A stretch of DNA of 64,000 nucleotides from Ascaris suum. Its lineage: Eukaryota > Nematoda > Chromadorea > Rhabditida > Ascarididae. The stretch's first letter is position 1, and each line of letters starts with the position of its first letter. The notes under the pieces were generated by a model. The model made no database searches. It worked only from the letters and a program-made list of their open reading frames with translations, and had not been told where the DNA came from. The stretch spans positions 10,305,326 to 10,369,325 of the forward strand of contig CM024187.1 of assembly GCA_013433145.1 (NCBI GenBank), read 5' to 3'. The position numbers were made by a program, and so were the translations under genes. Of this stretch, positions 25,675 through 38,900 are shown piece by piece.

Positions 25675-27927
25675 TATGAATATAGGTTATGTGGGTTCAT
25701 TTGCTTACAGCCCCTTCTTATAACAGGTTCGCACTTATCACTGCACCATATCAGTATTCGGTGATGACTCACTTCAGCACGCTAGGATGCAGGTGCAAAA
25801 AAGAGCTTTACAACTACCATCGCCTCCCAACCTGGTCCAGTCATGTTTATTATCATAATGTGTTACCTGACGCAGTTCGGCACCCTCGAGAATATTATTA
25901 GTTGGTTAAGCAATGAAATAGTTGATGGTACACTTTACTCGGCTTTGTGTGATTCATAAAGGCATTATTTCGAAGTTGGTTTGTGTATTTGTTGGCTTGC
26001 GTTCGGCATGTTTAAAGATGTGCTGTTCTACATAAGCGTTCAGGCCATCACTCAAAAAAGTAGTTATGCATATCGGGATAGGTGCAGAAATGTGTATCTT
26101 TATAGCTGCACTCATTAAACGAACTCTTCTCATAGCTTGAAGATCGTCCGCAGCACCTCTCTTTTATCCCGACTCAACCGGCTGCTAGCTGCACGCAGTC
26201 AATGTTCGCTTATAATTCCTTTAGAATTTGATGATTCAACATGAGTGGTGCAACGTGATATCACATTTTTGGTGCAATGATCCTGCTGAACACAAGCAGC
26301 AAATGTCGCATTTTTCACTTCATTTACTGGTTCCTGAGTCGAAACTGCTGTGGAGACAGAAAGAGACTTATAATAAACCTACAAGTAAATGGGGACAGGT
26401 ACGATTTCACTACAGTGCGATTTGTGAGGCGAACAGGACGCTTTCATAAAATGAAGTGAGCTTTTGCTTACAGTGAGTGCAGCTTTCAAATTCCATTTCG
26501 ATCTATTAATTAATGAATAAGTACTATGCGGCTAAACCTGAAGAGCACCTTTGCACCTGCCTGAAATACTTTTGAGTCATTTTTACAGTCAGTCCTTTTT
26601 TCGTGGGACTAAATGGAGAAGCACAAGTCGCGCCGGACGGACTGGGGTAATTTCTATTTGGTTAGTAACTGTTGCGCAGGTTTAAGTATCCTTGAAGGCT
26701 AGAAAAATCAAAAACTAAGTTTCCTTAGTAAATTATTTCAGAATTCAGTTTCACTTGGGTTGTCTGTGGCCAGGACACTCTTCTCTCTCAACAGTTTTTG
26801 GAAATATTCCGCAACATTTCGCTCGGTGATCGTCACCGCGTACCACAATTTGCATTTCTAGCATCACCTGATACGCATCAAGCTGCCCTTTGCTTCCATA
26901 AAAATCCGCGTCTAAAGAAAATAATTTACTTCGCGCAATCGATTGAGCGTTTGTGGTGTTATGCGTGAAGGCCGTTCCTGCCTGCCATAACGAATAAATG
27001 GAACGGAATAACATCCGCAATATTCCTGACCAAACGTGAATATTTAGCTTACTTTCGTCGAGTTTTCTATTTCAGGACCACTTAATTTCGACCATAGAGT
27101 ATGCATTCAAAAAAATCATTTTGATCAGCTTTATCAGCAAATTGTCGATGAGTTCACAGGTACAAAATAGTTAGGGCACCGCGGGGACAGCTAATGTGTA
27201 ATAAAAACAGCTCGTTAACAATACAAGAGAAACACGGACACAGCACGAGATGGTGATTCACTCACGCCACAAAATGTAAAGTTTTTTCGTTTGGAAACAT
27301 CTGAAAATTGCCTCCTACCTTACTCGGTGGCATACTTCCCCTCTTATGCCCTCCACTTCACTTCCTCCCGCCTTGCCGCGCCTCACTTTCCTTTACTTTA
27401 CCTCCGCGCTTTTATCGTTACTTGTTGCAAAAGTAGGACTCCCCCCAACAATCACTCTCAACCACTTCTAGAGCTGTAACGTCCCACAGTGCAGTTCTTT
27501 ACTTCCTCAACATAAAACAGTGATTTAAAATGTTAATAACTCTTCTTTCGTGCCATGCAACATTGCTTCTGAAATGCCGAATGGATACGCGCTTATTTAG
27601 CTTAATCATTTTCGAATTCGTGACTACACGCTTCCAACTGCCAACACGGAAAATTTGGCACTACTGAAGATACCTCCCACTAAGTCTTCATGCTTATGTG
27701 CGTGCATTAGAATGCAGCATGTAGAAGGCATAAGGGACGCAATTTGCGTAGAACGGCTGTTGCAAGTCCCAGTGTCATTATCTACCACCTACTGCGTTGA
27801 ACAGTCGAAACGTTTTTTCGTAGTTTTGGATCACTCTAATTAAAAACAAACCCATTTTGAAGTTTACTGTGAAAAAAATGTCAACGAAAGGGCACAACCA
27901 AATACATTTTCGACGGTGGAGTCTCAC
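25675..27927. other. Spacer with one exon-like segment
   Basis: A minus-strand segment at 26911-26755 is bounded by TTCTTTAG and a GTGAAA donor and encodes ADFYGSKGQLDAYQVMLEM, followed by AKCCGIFPKTVEREECPGH. It is phase 1 to phase 2, which fits neither neighbouring exon. No other gene-like signal was found. Note ATTATCATAATGTTTATTATCATAATA-type microrepeats at about 25455-25490, just left of this stretch. Confidence 0.25.
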
Positions 27928-28023
27928 CTGAGCATTTTGCCCAAGAATGAAACCAAACAGGAAAAGGAGAGATAGGAAACAATTTTGGAGTACACTTAGC
28001 CCATCGCTTGCGTTTCTGACCAT
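27928..28023 (-). CDS. Candidate first exon with signal peptide or membrane anchor
   Basis: ATG at 28023 opens a 32-codon segment, MVRNASDGLSVLQNCFLSLL, continuing as a hydrophobic stretch to GQNAQ, and ends CAG|GTGAGA in phase 0. This has the look of a first coding exon. Its next exon was not found: the segment at 26911 needs phase 1. It could belong to an unrecognised secreted protein gene running left, or be chance. Confidence 0.25.
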
Positions 28024-29928
28024 AATTTGCACTTCTTATGGCAGAAGACTTTGCAGACATAGAAGAACGTTACTTTTTATTCAGTAACAGACGACAGTAT
28101 ACAAAAGTCACAGAAAGGATTTATTGAACAAGCCAAAGAGCAGTCATTTTCCAAGTGAGGGAGCTTCCGGTTGACTGTTTTCCGAAGCGCTCCCTCGAAA
28201 GAGATCTATCGCATGAATGGCGTCCTCCATCGAAGGATAAAAAGCTTCTTCTAGAGGAAGATCATCACCAAATTCGCATCGTTTAACGAACTCAAGGACC
28301 GACACTGCAAGCAACTACTTACATATCTAAACGGGAAGCCCTTTAAAACTTATAACGTGAATACTCAGTCTTCACTGGCTCCGTTTCCGGCTAGTGTTAT
28401 GCCAAACGAAGTAATGTTTCGTTGTGTGTGCACATAGCAACAGTCTCTTCCTTCCTTATGAAAAAAGGAGTTGTCACTTTTTTGATGAGGTAAGACAAAG
28501 GCAAACAGAAAACAACATGGGACAGAGTCGGGTTTTACGGCGTATAACCAGAAAGAATCGAAAAATCCCAACATTAAAAAAGGATATTTGCCAGACTTCC
28601 AGCACCACTTCTTATGGTCGAACTGGAGAAGCAACAAACATTGGCTTTTATATGGAGCAGAATTTTATGAATCTCTCGAAGCAGCCCTAGATTGAGAATT
28701 TTCCTGGCAATTTGGACGCCTAAATTTCAACAACTCTTCAATACCTGTCAGTCAATGAGACACAATTCTAAGCCGCAAATCTTGAGGTTCAAACCTCTCC
28801 AAAATGGACGTGATGGCATAGACTCAATTGCGAAAGTTTTTTTTGCGTGACTCAATGCCTCCACTTCATTACCAACTTTATGCATCGAAATTATGGCAGA
28901 CACTGCACAATCGGTAATTATCGCTTTTCGGCCGTTCGAAAGTCATTGATATCTGAGTTTAAATTCAGTGCCTTGCACAACGCAAAATTCACATACAGTC
29001 GGTCTTTTCAAGAAGTGGCATATGACCGACAATCTTTCTCTGGTGGTCATTGAAATTTTGCACACTTAGCTTCCTGAGTCAGCATTAAATAATGCCTGAA
29101 AGTTCATTTCGCTTGCAATCCCAAATCATTTCAATATCAGAGTATAATAACATCTAAACGTATACCGAGAAAAATACTCGATGAAAGCAATAAGTGAGTA
29201 TAGCCCTCACTTTTGAAAGGTAAGACAACTGAGTTTTCCTTTCGAATATAATGCAAGTTGATTATTTAGAAAAAAGCTGACATTCACTTGCAATCCACAT
29301 TGCAAAAGTATCGAACAATAATTTCAACGACTTAAAATATTGAACTTAAATTCCTAGCAAAACGCACCCTTGAAAACGTCTGTGTAACGGTAGTTCCGTT
29401 GAAAAAAAAAAAAAAAGAGAAATAAGGTGCATCCACCTGCTGATTTCACTTCACTGGGCTATTTTGAACATTTTCCTTTCAAAAAACTATCCAGCTCACT
29501 GCGAGACTTCCAAAGGCATTTTTCGTCCATCGGATTAAACAAGACCTCCGAAATCAAAACCGGAAGTTGATTCTTTCCCGTTTATTATTATCAAATATTA
29601 CACGAACTTATCATCAGTTTTCCACTGAAAATTACACTGGACTTCAAAAATAAATCCACAGTTGACTTACACTGTGTACTGGAGTAGTACAAGCGGATAT
29701 CGCGTTGCTTCATCCCCTGATACACCTGTAAGAAGCATGCAAACTATAACTTTCCATGTGTATTTCATAAATAGACTGTCTCTACGAGGAACAGATAATG
29801 TTGCGGAAAGTATAAATGATGCCACTCAGTGAATGTTTGCAATCAGCAACGAAAACACACGGCACAAAAATGACAGCATCATTAACAATGAGAGGGAAGA
29901 ACTACCTTGAAGGCTATGCGGGAGAAAT
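28024..29928. other. Intergenic, 3' flank of the SLC26 gene
   Basis: Only short overlapping ORFs are seen on both strands (for example 28365-28637 minus and 28424-28690 plus). No splice-supported exons, RNA gene or repeat was recognised apart from an A run near 29402-29415. Confidence 0.4.
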
Positions 29929-32900
29929 TTACGCACATGAAGAAGCGACTATTGCTCTATTAGAAGGAATCAACAGCTTTTTAGATATTTTTGAACTGAT
30001 GCGCCCGACTTCGAAGGTCTGGCAGAACTGCCTTACGAGCATGCTGCTTGGAACTTCCTTTGAGTGTTCTATGCAGATGAAAACAACAAAGAAAATAGGC
30101 AAAATTCGGAACTGCTCACATCTTTGAGTGCCGATGATCCCATTACGTCGATATACGAGACGCTAGATAAATCCACAACAACATATTTAATCTCCGATAG
30201 GCCCTTGAAGCTGCCCAATGTGAGGATTTTCTAAAAGGAAAATCCATTGATAATAGAGAGTAAAGTGATGAGGTTGTTAATTATTTCTCACATGAGGACA
30301 GGACGCTCCTGCTAGCACAAGAGGATCGGAGAAGTCGCCAGCTAGAACACTCGATGGATGACTAATGTTCCCCAAAGTTATATTCCCATAAGCTTCTTTT
30401 ACGGATATCGTTAGAAAAGATGTTCATTTTTAACAACACCGACTTATTAAAATCTGTGCTTCATACAATAAGGAAGAAATATCATCAGGCCCCATATTCC
30501 ATTTTACTCCCGCAAATATTCAATACGATTCGATGTTACAATGTCATAAAGGTAAAACGATAAGTTACTAGAATCTGGAATGATCACCTTTTGGTCATCG
30601 TCAACGGTAGCATCAAGTCGGATGCTCCTAATACTGACGTTTGAGGCGTTTCGTTTATGTGTTTTTACATGATGTGGCTCCAAATTTACGTGGCAGTATG
30701 GTCCAACCTTTATTCCTGTTGCAACTGATTCTGATGACTGCGCTTTCCTTAAGAAATAAAAGTTAGAAAAAACTGCTTGATTTTGCACAGAAACGCACCG
30801 ATACGGTAAGAAGAGATGTCCAAAGGCAACATTCAAATAATACTCAATAGGTTAAAGAAGGCACAGAAGAGGCTTAAGTCTGCAGGTCAATTTGTTTGGA
30901 GATCTGCGTATACTCTACCACTAATGTGGGGGTAACATCGAGAAAAAGGTAAGCTGGTGCATTAATGCGGTAAATTTTTGTGACAATTTCTCAAGTAACG
31001 AGGACGTGCTATCGCCAGGGCTAAACATTTAAGACAGTGATTTAATTTGTGAAGCGCCTAACCACAGTGAACTAAAATTTTGCTGAGTAATTTGCTCTAA
31101 GTCTGAGTTCGAGGCAAAGAGCTCCGACTCAAGAATCATCAACCCTCCAATCATTTTCTGATCGTAGGTCAACGCCAACGCGCAGATATTTTGTCAACGA
31201 CTACTGAGTGACGGCTAATTTTTGATGCTCGGTTCACTGTATCCAAATCCGCGAAATTCAAATAACTGAAGGCAGATGAAGGCATTTCTCACTTGGAAAG
31301 CGAATGAAGCGACGACGGTTTCAGCACCTCGAAGCAGCTCTTCTTAAAGCGTTCCGCATTGACGAAAAGCAGTGGCCCTTCGAAGTGTACGCAGCAAACG
31401 TTCTCCACGTAGCATGCGTCTCGATATCGTTGAAGTGGACGATAATAGACTGAACCTGCTGAATGACTCATTCGGCCTAGTTTCGTCACCTCAGACCTGT
31501 AACAGTTTTCCATCACGGCGAGCAGTTAATCCAGTGAGGAAGTAACAAAAGGCTCATATGGCGCAGAGTTTTAAAAAAAAGTGAAAATCAACCTACTGAG
31601 TGATCTAACTTGCTTGAGAATTTTGCAGTTCTATGAACATAAGCACTGAAGCATGTCAGATTCATGCTCGAGCTGTACGATAGCATTCAGTCAAAAACTC
31701 ATGAGGCAGATTCATGGCATCGAGCAATCGGCTGCACCGCCATAAAGATTTTCCACTATGGCCTCGCTTGAATGGCAGTAGCCAATTAATTCTGCACGCA
31801 CAGCAATCGTTATGTTCCTCCATCCCTCCACAATGCAGACGCTTAGATACAGATAAAACTTCAAACTGAGTGAGCAGATTGATACACTACTTCGCTGAGT
31901 ATGCAATACACATCATCGAGATAATATTCTAATGAAAAGCAGTGCTTTGAAAGCAAAAACAAACGAGCCCAACCTTTGCGTTCTGAATATAATCATAAAT
32001 AAGGCGAAGATAATGCCGACTGCGAGACCCTGTATCACATCACAGACCACCGTTGCGATGAACGTAAACAACCAAATCGTCTGCAAGAAAATTCGCCGTC
32101 AAGAAATAAGAGTGGAATATTTTCAACAATAAGGCGTTCCTGATCTACGACCTTCAAAACATCCTCGCGGTATTCCAGTTACCAAGAAGAATCTTCACAA
32201 CAGCTAATCAAATGTCAAGATAAAGAGAGTGAATGACTCAAATCACCACATATCGGTAAAGCACAAAAGTGCACCATTAATCGAAAATTTAAGCCTCAAT
32301 TACACCAAATTAAAGCGACACATTGAACAATGAACGGTGTGCGTAAAATCAGAGAACTGCAGCTTGAAAAACTGCCAGTGATCAGATTTCTGCAAGACGC
32401 AAAACAGTCGAAAGCATTTCATTTTGGCTCATGAGGAATATTTCCATTATGTTATTCATTCTAAATGATTCGTGGTAACAAGCGCAATTTCAAACAGCTT
32501 CATAACACTCGTGTTTGAGTATTCTATTTGTTGAATTGTTTCTGTGAAACAAACATACGAAATCAATTTTCGAAAGTGACCACAAACGGGGTAAATCGGA
32601 CAACTGCACGAGCATTCCCTTGAGAGCGACTAGCACGATGCACGATAGAAGGCACTGAAAATTACATAACATATTACCGAAAAACGACATAAGTTCCAGT
32701 TAGCTGAAGCTGCTGCTCCCACTGGAATTATTTTTTCAAGATGGGTGAGCAAAGGGGAGAGGCGAGCAGGATGTAGGCAAACGTTTTATTGTCACCATCG
32801 TAATGCATCTTCGTACCGCTTCTCCAGAAGCGCATTTTTTCTGGGCTTCTTTTCCAAGATGCTGCGCCGATCTTTGCACTTGAAGTGACGAATAATTTGC

Positions 32901-35900
32901 ATAGAAATATGATTTGAGTTGATGAGACCGCCACATTGGAAACATACGATTTTTGGCGCGATGCTCAGAAAATGATCCAACGACATTTGATGGTACAGCT
33001 GAAAGGCAGCAGGAAAATCTGGCATTGTGAACAATACTATGGAAGAAACGGTTAACATTTCGCAAACATTCCCTAGTGATGTCGAACTTTTAGAGAAGAG
33101 CCATCTGTTGCTTGGTGAATGAAAAAATAATAGAAGAGAGCATAAAAATAGGATGGTGGCTTAATGAATAAATTCAAGCTCGCTTGCCCGATCAGCGAAA
33201 GATTGGAGTTCGAATTTCCGCTGCTGTCTGCAGCTTTTCTTTCTACCTCTCCTCTCCCATTCATGACGCCTTTAAAGCGTATAAATACATACCACTGGAA
33301 GCACCTTGATGAAAGCACCAAGCACGAAAATGACCAAGAGCATCAGAAGAGACGAAAAGATAGTCGCTAACTGAAATATATACGCAGAGTGAGATTCAAA
33401 TGCCATAGGCGAATGCTGAGGTATAAGCCACTTAAGTCATCGCAAAGAGCAAGTTTTCCGAGGCACTATAAGAAAGCTTTAACGCGAGATGGGTGCTGAG
33501 CAACCGGTATCATAAACTACCAACAAACAAGAAAACGTCTCAGCTCAGGACGCATTTTCATTTTGGCTTATGCAAACACGCGCACAAATTTCCTCAATCG
33601 ATTCGCTCGTTCGATTGAGATGCAATCATTCAGGCACAGATTAGGAGTCTTTAACTTCACTGGAACATGACGATCGGCTCGATGAAGCTTGCCAATAACT
33701 TGCTGCTTCGCTATACCCAGACTTCGGCCCCCATCCCCGTATTCAGAACACCAACTCGAACAACTGACAGAACTTACGGCTGGGCAGAAATGAATACACA
33801 TTGTTTTTTTATATTAGAAGCGGTTGCTGAGAGCAGCAACGTAGGGAAAGTGCTTCAGAAACCTTTTATGGTTGTGATTTAAACTGCCCATTGCAGCAGA
33901 CTGATAATGGAAGTAAAAGGAAAGTGGAGGCTTTTGCAGAAGCCAAAGAATGGGCGCTCAATGTTCTGCGCTATTACTTTTGTCTGTTCGTTCCAGCATG
34001 ATATACCGAGCCCTCAACGCTGCTATTTCCACTTCATACGACTGTCAAAATTCATTCTATAAAACTTCTCTAAAGCCAGCTTTTACCTCCAGTTTTCCAC
34101 TCAGAGAACTCGGCAAACTGGCTTGAGTGCAAAAGTGACGGAAACAGCAATGTATAATTACAAGTACTCGGTTGAAAACGAATGTTTGCTGACCTGCGTT
34201 TTGGTACCTGCTGCCTCGTATATCACCGAACGAGTTAAAGCGGTAGACGAAGTGAAACATGGAAACAACGACGTCACGCATTCCGTTATACCCATTGCAT
34301 AAAACTCCTGCAACAATGATCACAACATTCCATTTGCATATTTCACTGAAAGACGAAACTTTTGATGTGTAGAATCCTTAGAGAAGAAATTTCACTTCCT
34401 GATCACACCTAAAGCCTTTCTTCATATCTTTTGCTGAAATTCTCCCATTCCACTGATATAACGGGAACACACCGCTGGGTTACTATCACTGTAATTATGG
34501 TTACTTGATCACATATGCTGCTGAGCAATTTGCATATATTATGGTGGTTTGAAGAACATTAGTGGTTGAAAATCTATACATATATATTGACCACGAGGAA
34601 GTGCAATATTTTTTTCAATTTTTTCCATGCTACGAAAAAAAAAGGAGGATGCTAGGCCTCACCTGTCTAATATCAATCGTGTATCCGTGTTTCTTGGCGA
34701 ACAGTGAACCCATTGAGACTGTTACCGCAAGAACAATTATGGCTATTGCGAAAGCATCGCCGAACACATATGGGAGAAGACGGAGTCTGGGCAACGACGG
34801 AGCCGGAAGTCTGAAAACTTAATTACGATTTCAACTCTTCGCCAATCTCTGTACCAGTATGTGCTCGAAGCAAATAAAGCGCCTTCTTTCATTCACATCC
34901 AAGCTCGCATGCATTGAGCCCGCTCACAAACACATACCCGCGAGGAAATGCCTATTCCAAAGAAGTGCGAGGTTAGGCTCATTTGCAGATGCATTACAAG
35001 AGCTCGAATTGCTAGCCCAGTAAAAACTTCTTTTAGCTGATAACGACAGTAATTTCTAACACCCTTCTCGATGCTCATTCAGTTCAGCTCACCCACGAGT
35101 TCCCTTCCTACTGGACGAAGTCGCAAACTATTACAAACTCTAATTAGATTCATCCTTGATTACACGCCCTTTAGCATTATTCAGAAAATCGCTAACACTT
35201 TTCGGTCATTACATAAACAGACTGAAAATCTGATGGTGATCAAGTGCATGAAATTATTGATGAGAACGAAAAAAGACTATATTTATTTGATCATGTTTGG
35301 TAACGAAGAGAATTTCAAGGATATGCCAATAATCTGAGACAACAATAATCCAACGGTGCTAATAAGCAATGTTTACGTCATAGGCGAGAACTGGTACCTG
35401 AATAGTTACCGACGCCCTATAAGGTAGCAATCATTAAAGATCATTAAAATCTAGATGACAGCTTGGATTCCCACCACAATAACACTAACTGGGTCGAAAT
35501 CTCGTAAATAACCTCATCAGTACACATCTTTAATTTTAATCAGGTTTCCTTGTTATTCCGGTATAACTCATTCTCTTCCGTCTTAATTTTCCTCTAAAAG
35601 GTTCCCTAGAAGTTCCTCGCAGTTATAGGCATATCTGTGAAAACTGGGGAACCTGAATGTCATGGTACCGGGTTTATGATATAATTTATAAACTGAGTGT
35701 AATCGTACTATGCGTAAATTGCTACTCTTGGAGGTGATCATTTCAGCTAAATGAAGTGAGAAAACAACTGAAAGTGATAAATCTGCATTTCAGTGTTATT
35801 CAAGACGTGAGATGATGTCATAAGTGCCAGCACTTTATAAGAAGGCAGCAAAAGTACCATCACAAGTGCCCGCTTCAAAAGCATTAGCCCACAGCTTCAG

Positions 35901-38900
35901 CATGCAATGCATTCAAACGCTTCAAACGCTCCTGTACATTATTTACTGTCCAGCATTCCAAACATGTATGTTTGATAACTTGGAAACGGATCCACTACAC
36001 ACTGCTCAACCATTGCAAATGTTCGATGTCACAATGCAGGTACCCTATACATATTTATACAGAACAGTTTTTGCATAAGTTACGAATGTTCAACACTGTC
36101 ACGTTAGAGTCGTGCAACTGTTTATCGCACCCACTTCTATCCATCATCTATGTTCTACTTGCCCTCGCCGCAGATTAGAGACAAAGGTGTGATAAATCTT
36201 CTTTGGCAGCATTTAATAGTGCTTTCTCTAATCGTCCAAAGTGCCTTTCTCCACACAGCGCTATTGAAGCTGATAGCGGGCACTTTGAAAAGAGTTGCGG
36301 CCCTTACATTGGAGGGTTTCCGATGGGGTTTTGACCTTTCTTGGACGATTCTCTTTTCTGAGTTGTTCCGTGGCAAGTGGCACGTGGTATTAACTCGCAA
36401 AGAGCGTTTGAGTGATTCCTATTAACAGCAGCTGTGGAAGAGTATAAAATGTAATAATCTTCACATTTCACGGACACGTGTCAAAGGTTTCTAGTTGCAA
36501 CACCCGCCCAGCATTTTAAAGCTCTCAGAATATGGTGCCTTAGTCAGGCAGCTCTCTTAACTACATTCACATTCCGTCTTTTTAAACTGCCTCTCTAATC
36601 TTCTTTCCTATACAGTCGTCGGTAAACTGCTTTCATTTTCATCCTTATGTCATCTTGCTGCTTTCTATATCATCTATTTGCAAATCTCATGTGTGCATCT
36701 TTTGACATCACATATAACGTCTCCGGTGGGATTCCCCATTTGTTTCAGGCAGCGTATTAAATTTGATAGTTCGATGATAGTCTGAGGTTAGCCAAAAACT
36801 CTCTGTGGCAGAGTTCATGTCTTTCTGCAGATTCATTCGCAAACGGCTGATGAAATGGAGTCCCAAAAAAGGTCGGAGTTGAAGCCACAGGGTACAAAGT
36901 CTTTTTGTGATCGCAACATGTGGATCTCCTGTCTTTATTTTATTAGAGCTCCTGAACGCAGAACTCGACAGTCCAAACCTGGCGAAATAATACTTTCGGC
37001 AATTATCCATACGGCAATGAAAATCCTCAGTTCATCGCCTGGTAGAAAGCCAGTTCGAGTGAATATTCCCCTAACTGCGTCGGAACAAATGTAACTGCGA
37101 GAACGTTACTCGGACATCGTACTGCTTTCCAAAATCAGATGTTAGTATTTTATCGCTCACTGAGACAGCATAAAAGAAAGCAGCTTTATAATATCGGCTT
37201 AGCAAAACTATCGCCAATCACTTACCCAAGAGGAATCTCGCCAACCACTTTCACATGAAATGTCGTCTCCATCTGAATAATATATGAAAGGGCAGTGCCA
37301 ATAATAATCTGAATAAATATTCAGCGTGATGCATATGACTGTTCACTGCCTACTTATGCTTACAAGTTGGGTCAATGTGGCATTAGTTTTTTGAGCGCTT
37401 TACGTGCGCTTTAACCGACGTATTCGTGTGCGATATTTGTTTACTGAAGGAAATATTTGTTTAGCATCAGGGCGAAGCGGGTGGGTCGCCAATGGGCATA
37501 AGAAAACCACAAATTTCCCTGCTACTTGTGAGCTGCGCACGCAGAACGAAAGCTATGCGGCTAGAAATTCCCCTGGAACTTTGGAACGGATTATTTCAGG
37601 ACGGTGTCATTCGACGAATGGTTATTGTATCGAATGCAAAAATTCTGACAACGTATACAGCGCTAGATATGAATTAAAGCTGACCACTGTTTCCAAATCG
37701 CATGAAGTGGAGGCACCTTAGGAGAAATGCCAACTGAATGTGGAACATTTCTTTCCAAGAAATCTCAGAGGGAATTTAGTTGGATTGTAGTGGGAACGTT
37801 TGAGAGTTACTCTTTGAGCGGTGGAAAAACGACATCTGAGCTTTTCTTGTGCAAATATTATCTGCACAAGAAAATGCGCACATGCGACATAGAAATGGAC
37901 CAAAAATTGTTCCATAAATATTGGCGACGTAAAGCGCCAGCTTTTCGTTCCGCTCTTTGATAACGTTCGCCCACAGATTCACCCATGTCCTTGGCCACAT
38001 TGCAAAGACACGGGCTTCTAATCATGGCTGTCATCCTTTACTATAAGGCTATTTAATAAATTCCAGCGGTATGAAAAGAAAAAATAAAAATTAATAAATA
38101 AATGCTTGTGTCAATCGTCAATTAGCAATCTCCGATCGTTCTATCAGCTTGCAAAGAGCAGTGATCTCATTGACGTCTACTGAACATCACTAATGAACTT
38201 TTCGAGCTACAAATACAGGACTTGCGTGACTGGAGTGATGTGATCTGATCGGATTCACTATTTATGTAAAAGCCGGGATCGGATATAATGTTCAACACTA
38301 AAGCCGTCACTAAAGTTTAACCAAAATCTACTGAAGTTAGATGACTTCAGATTTTTTTTTCCGAATTAAGAACGCTTAAAAAATTGTCTATCCCACATTG
38401 AGGAGAAAAGTTACAATGTCGGATCATGATGAAACAGAAGAAGGCAATTTCACCTGTTTTGCAAATACTAAGCAAAATAATAACATTCAAACTGCAAGAA
38501 GCGGTCACAATTCAGCATATCATAGAAAACCGTTCTCCCTGAAACGAAAAAAAAAACGTTTCCCTTAGATCTTGTGTTTGCTTTCAATCGCACGCCAAAT
38601 CCACAATGTTTAGGGCCTTCGGTGTAAATCCATAGTTTAGTAGCAACGGACTTAGCTTTCGATGGAAAACATTCGCAGTGGTTCAACCGTTCACCCCCTC
38701 TGCTGAAAGTTGCTGCGACGCAACATTTAATACGTTCATGAGATTCTCCAAAAACGACTGTTTCCCCTCAATATTTCCTTGAAAGATCGCATAAAACGAC
38801 AACACAGTTTCCCCTACCAAGCACACAGTCACTGCTGCTGTCATAAATGCTTACTGATTGAGCAGAACGAGCGCAAGCTGTGTTCGAAAGTAATGTGAAT

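Noticed and set aside
26755..28023. Joining the 28-kb signal exon and the 26.9-kb segment to the small secreted gene
   Set aside because: Phases disagree (0 to 1, then 2 to 1), and the exon at 25593-25674 supplies a signal peptide that fits exactly.
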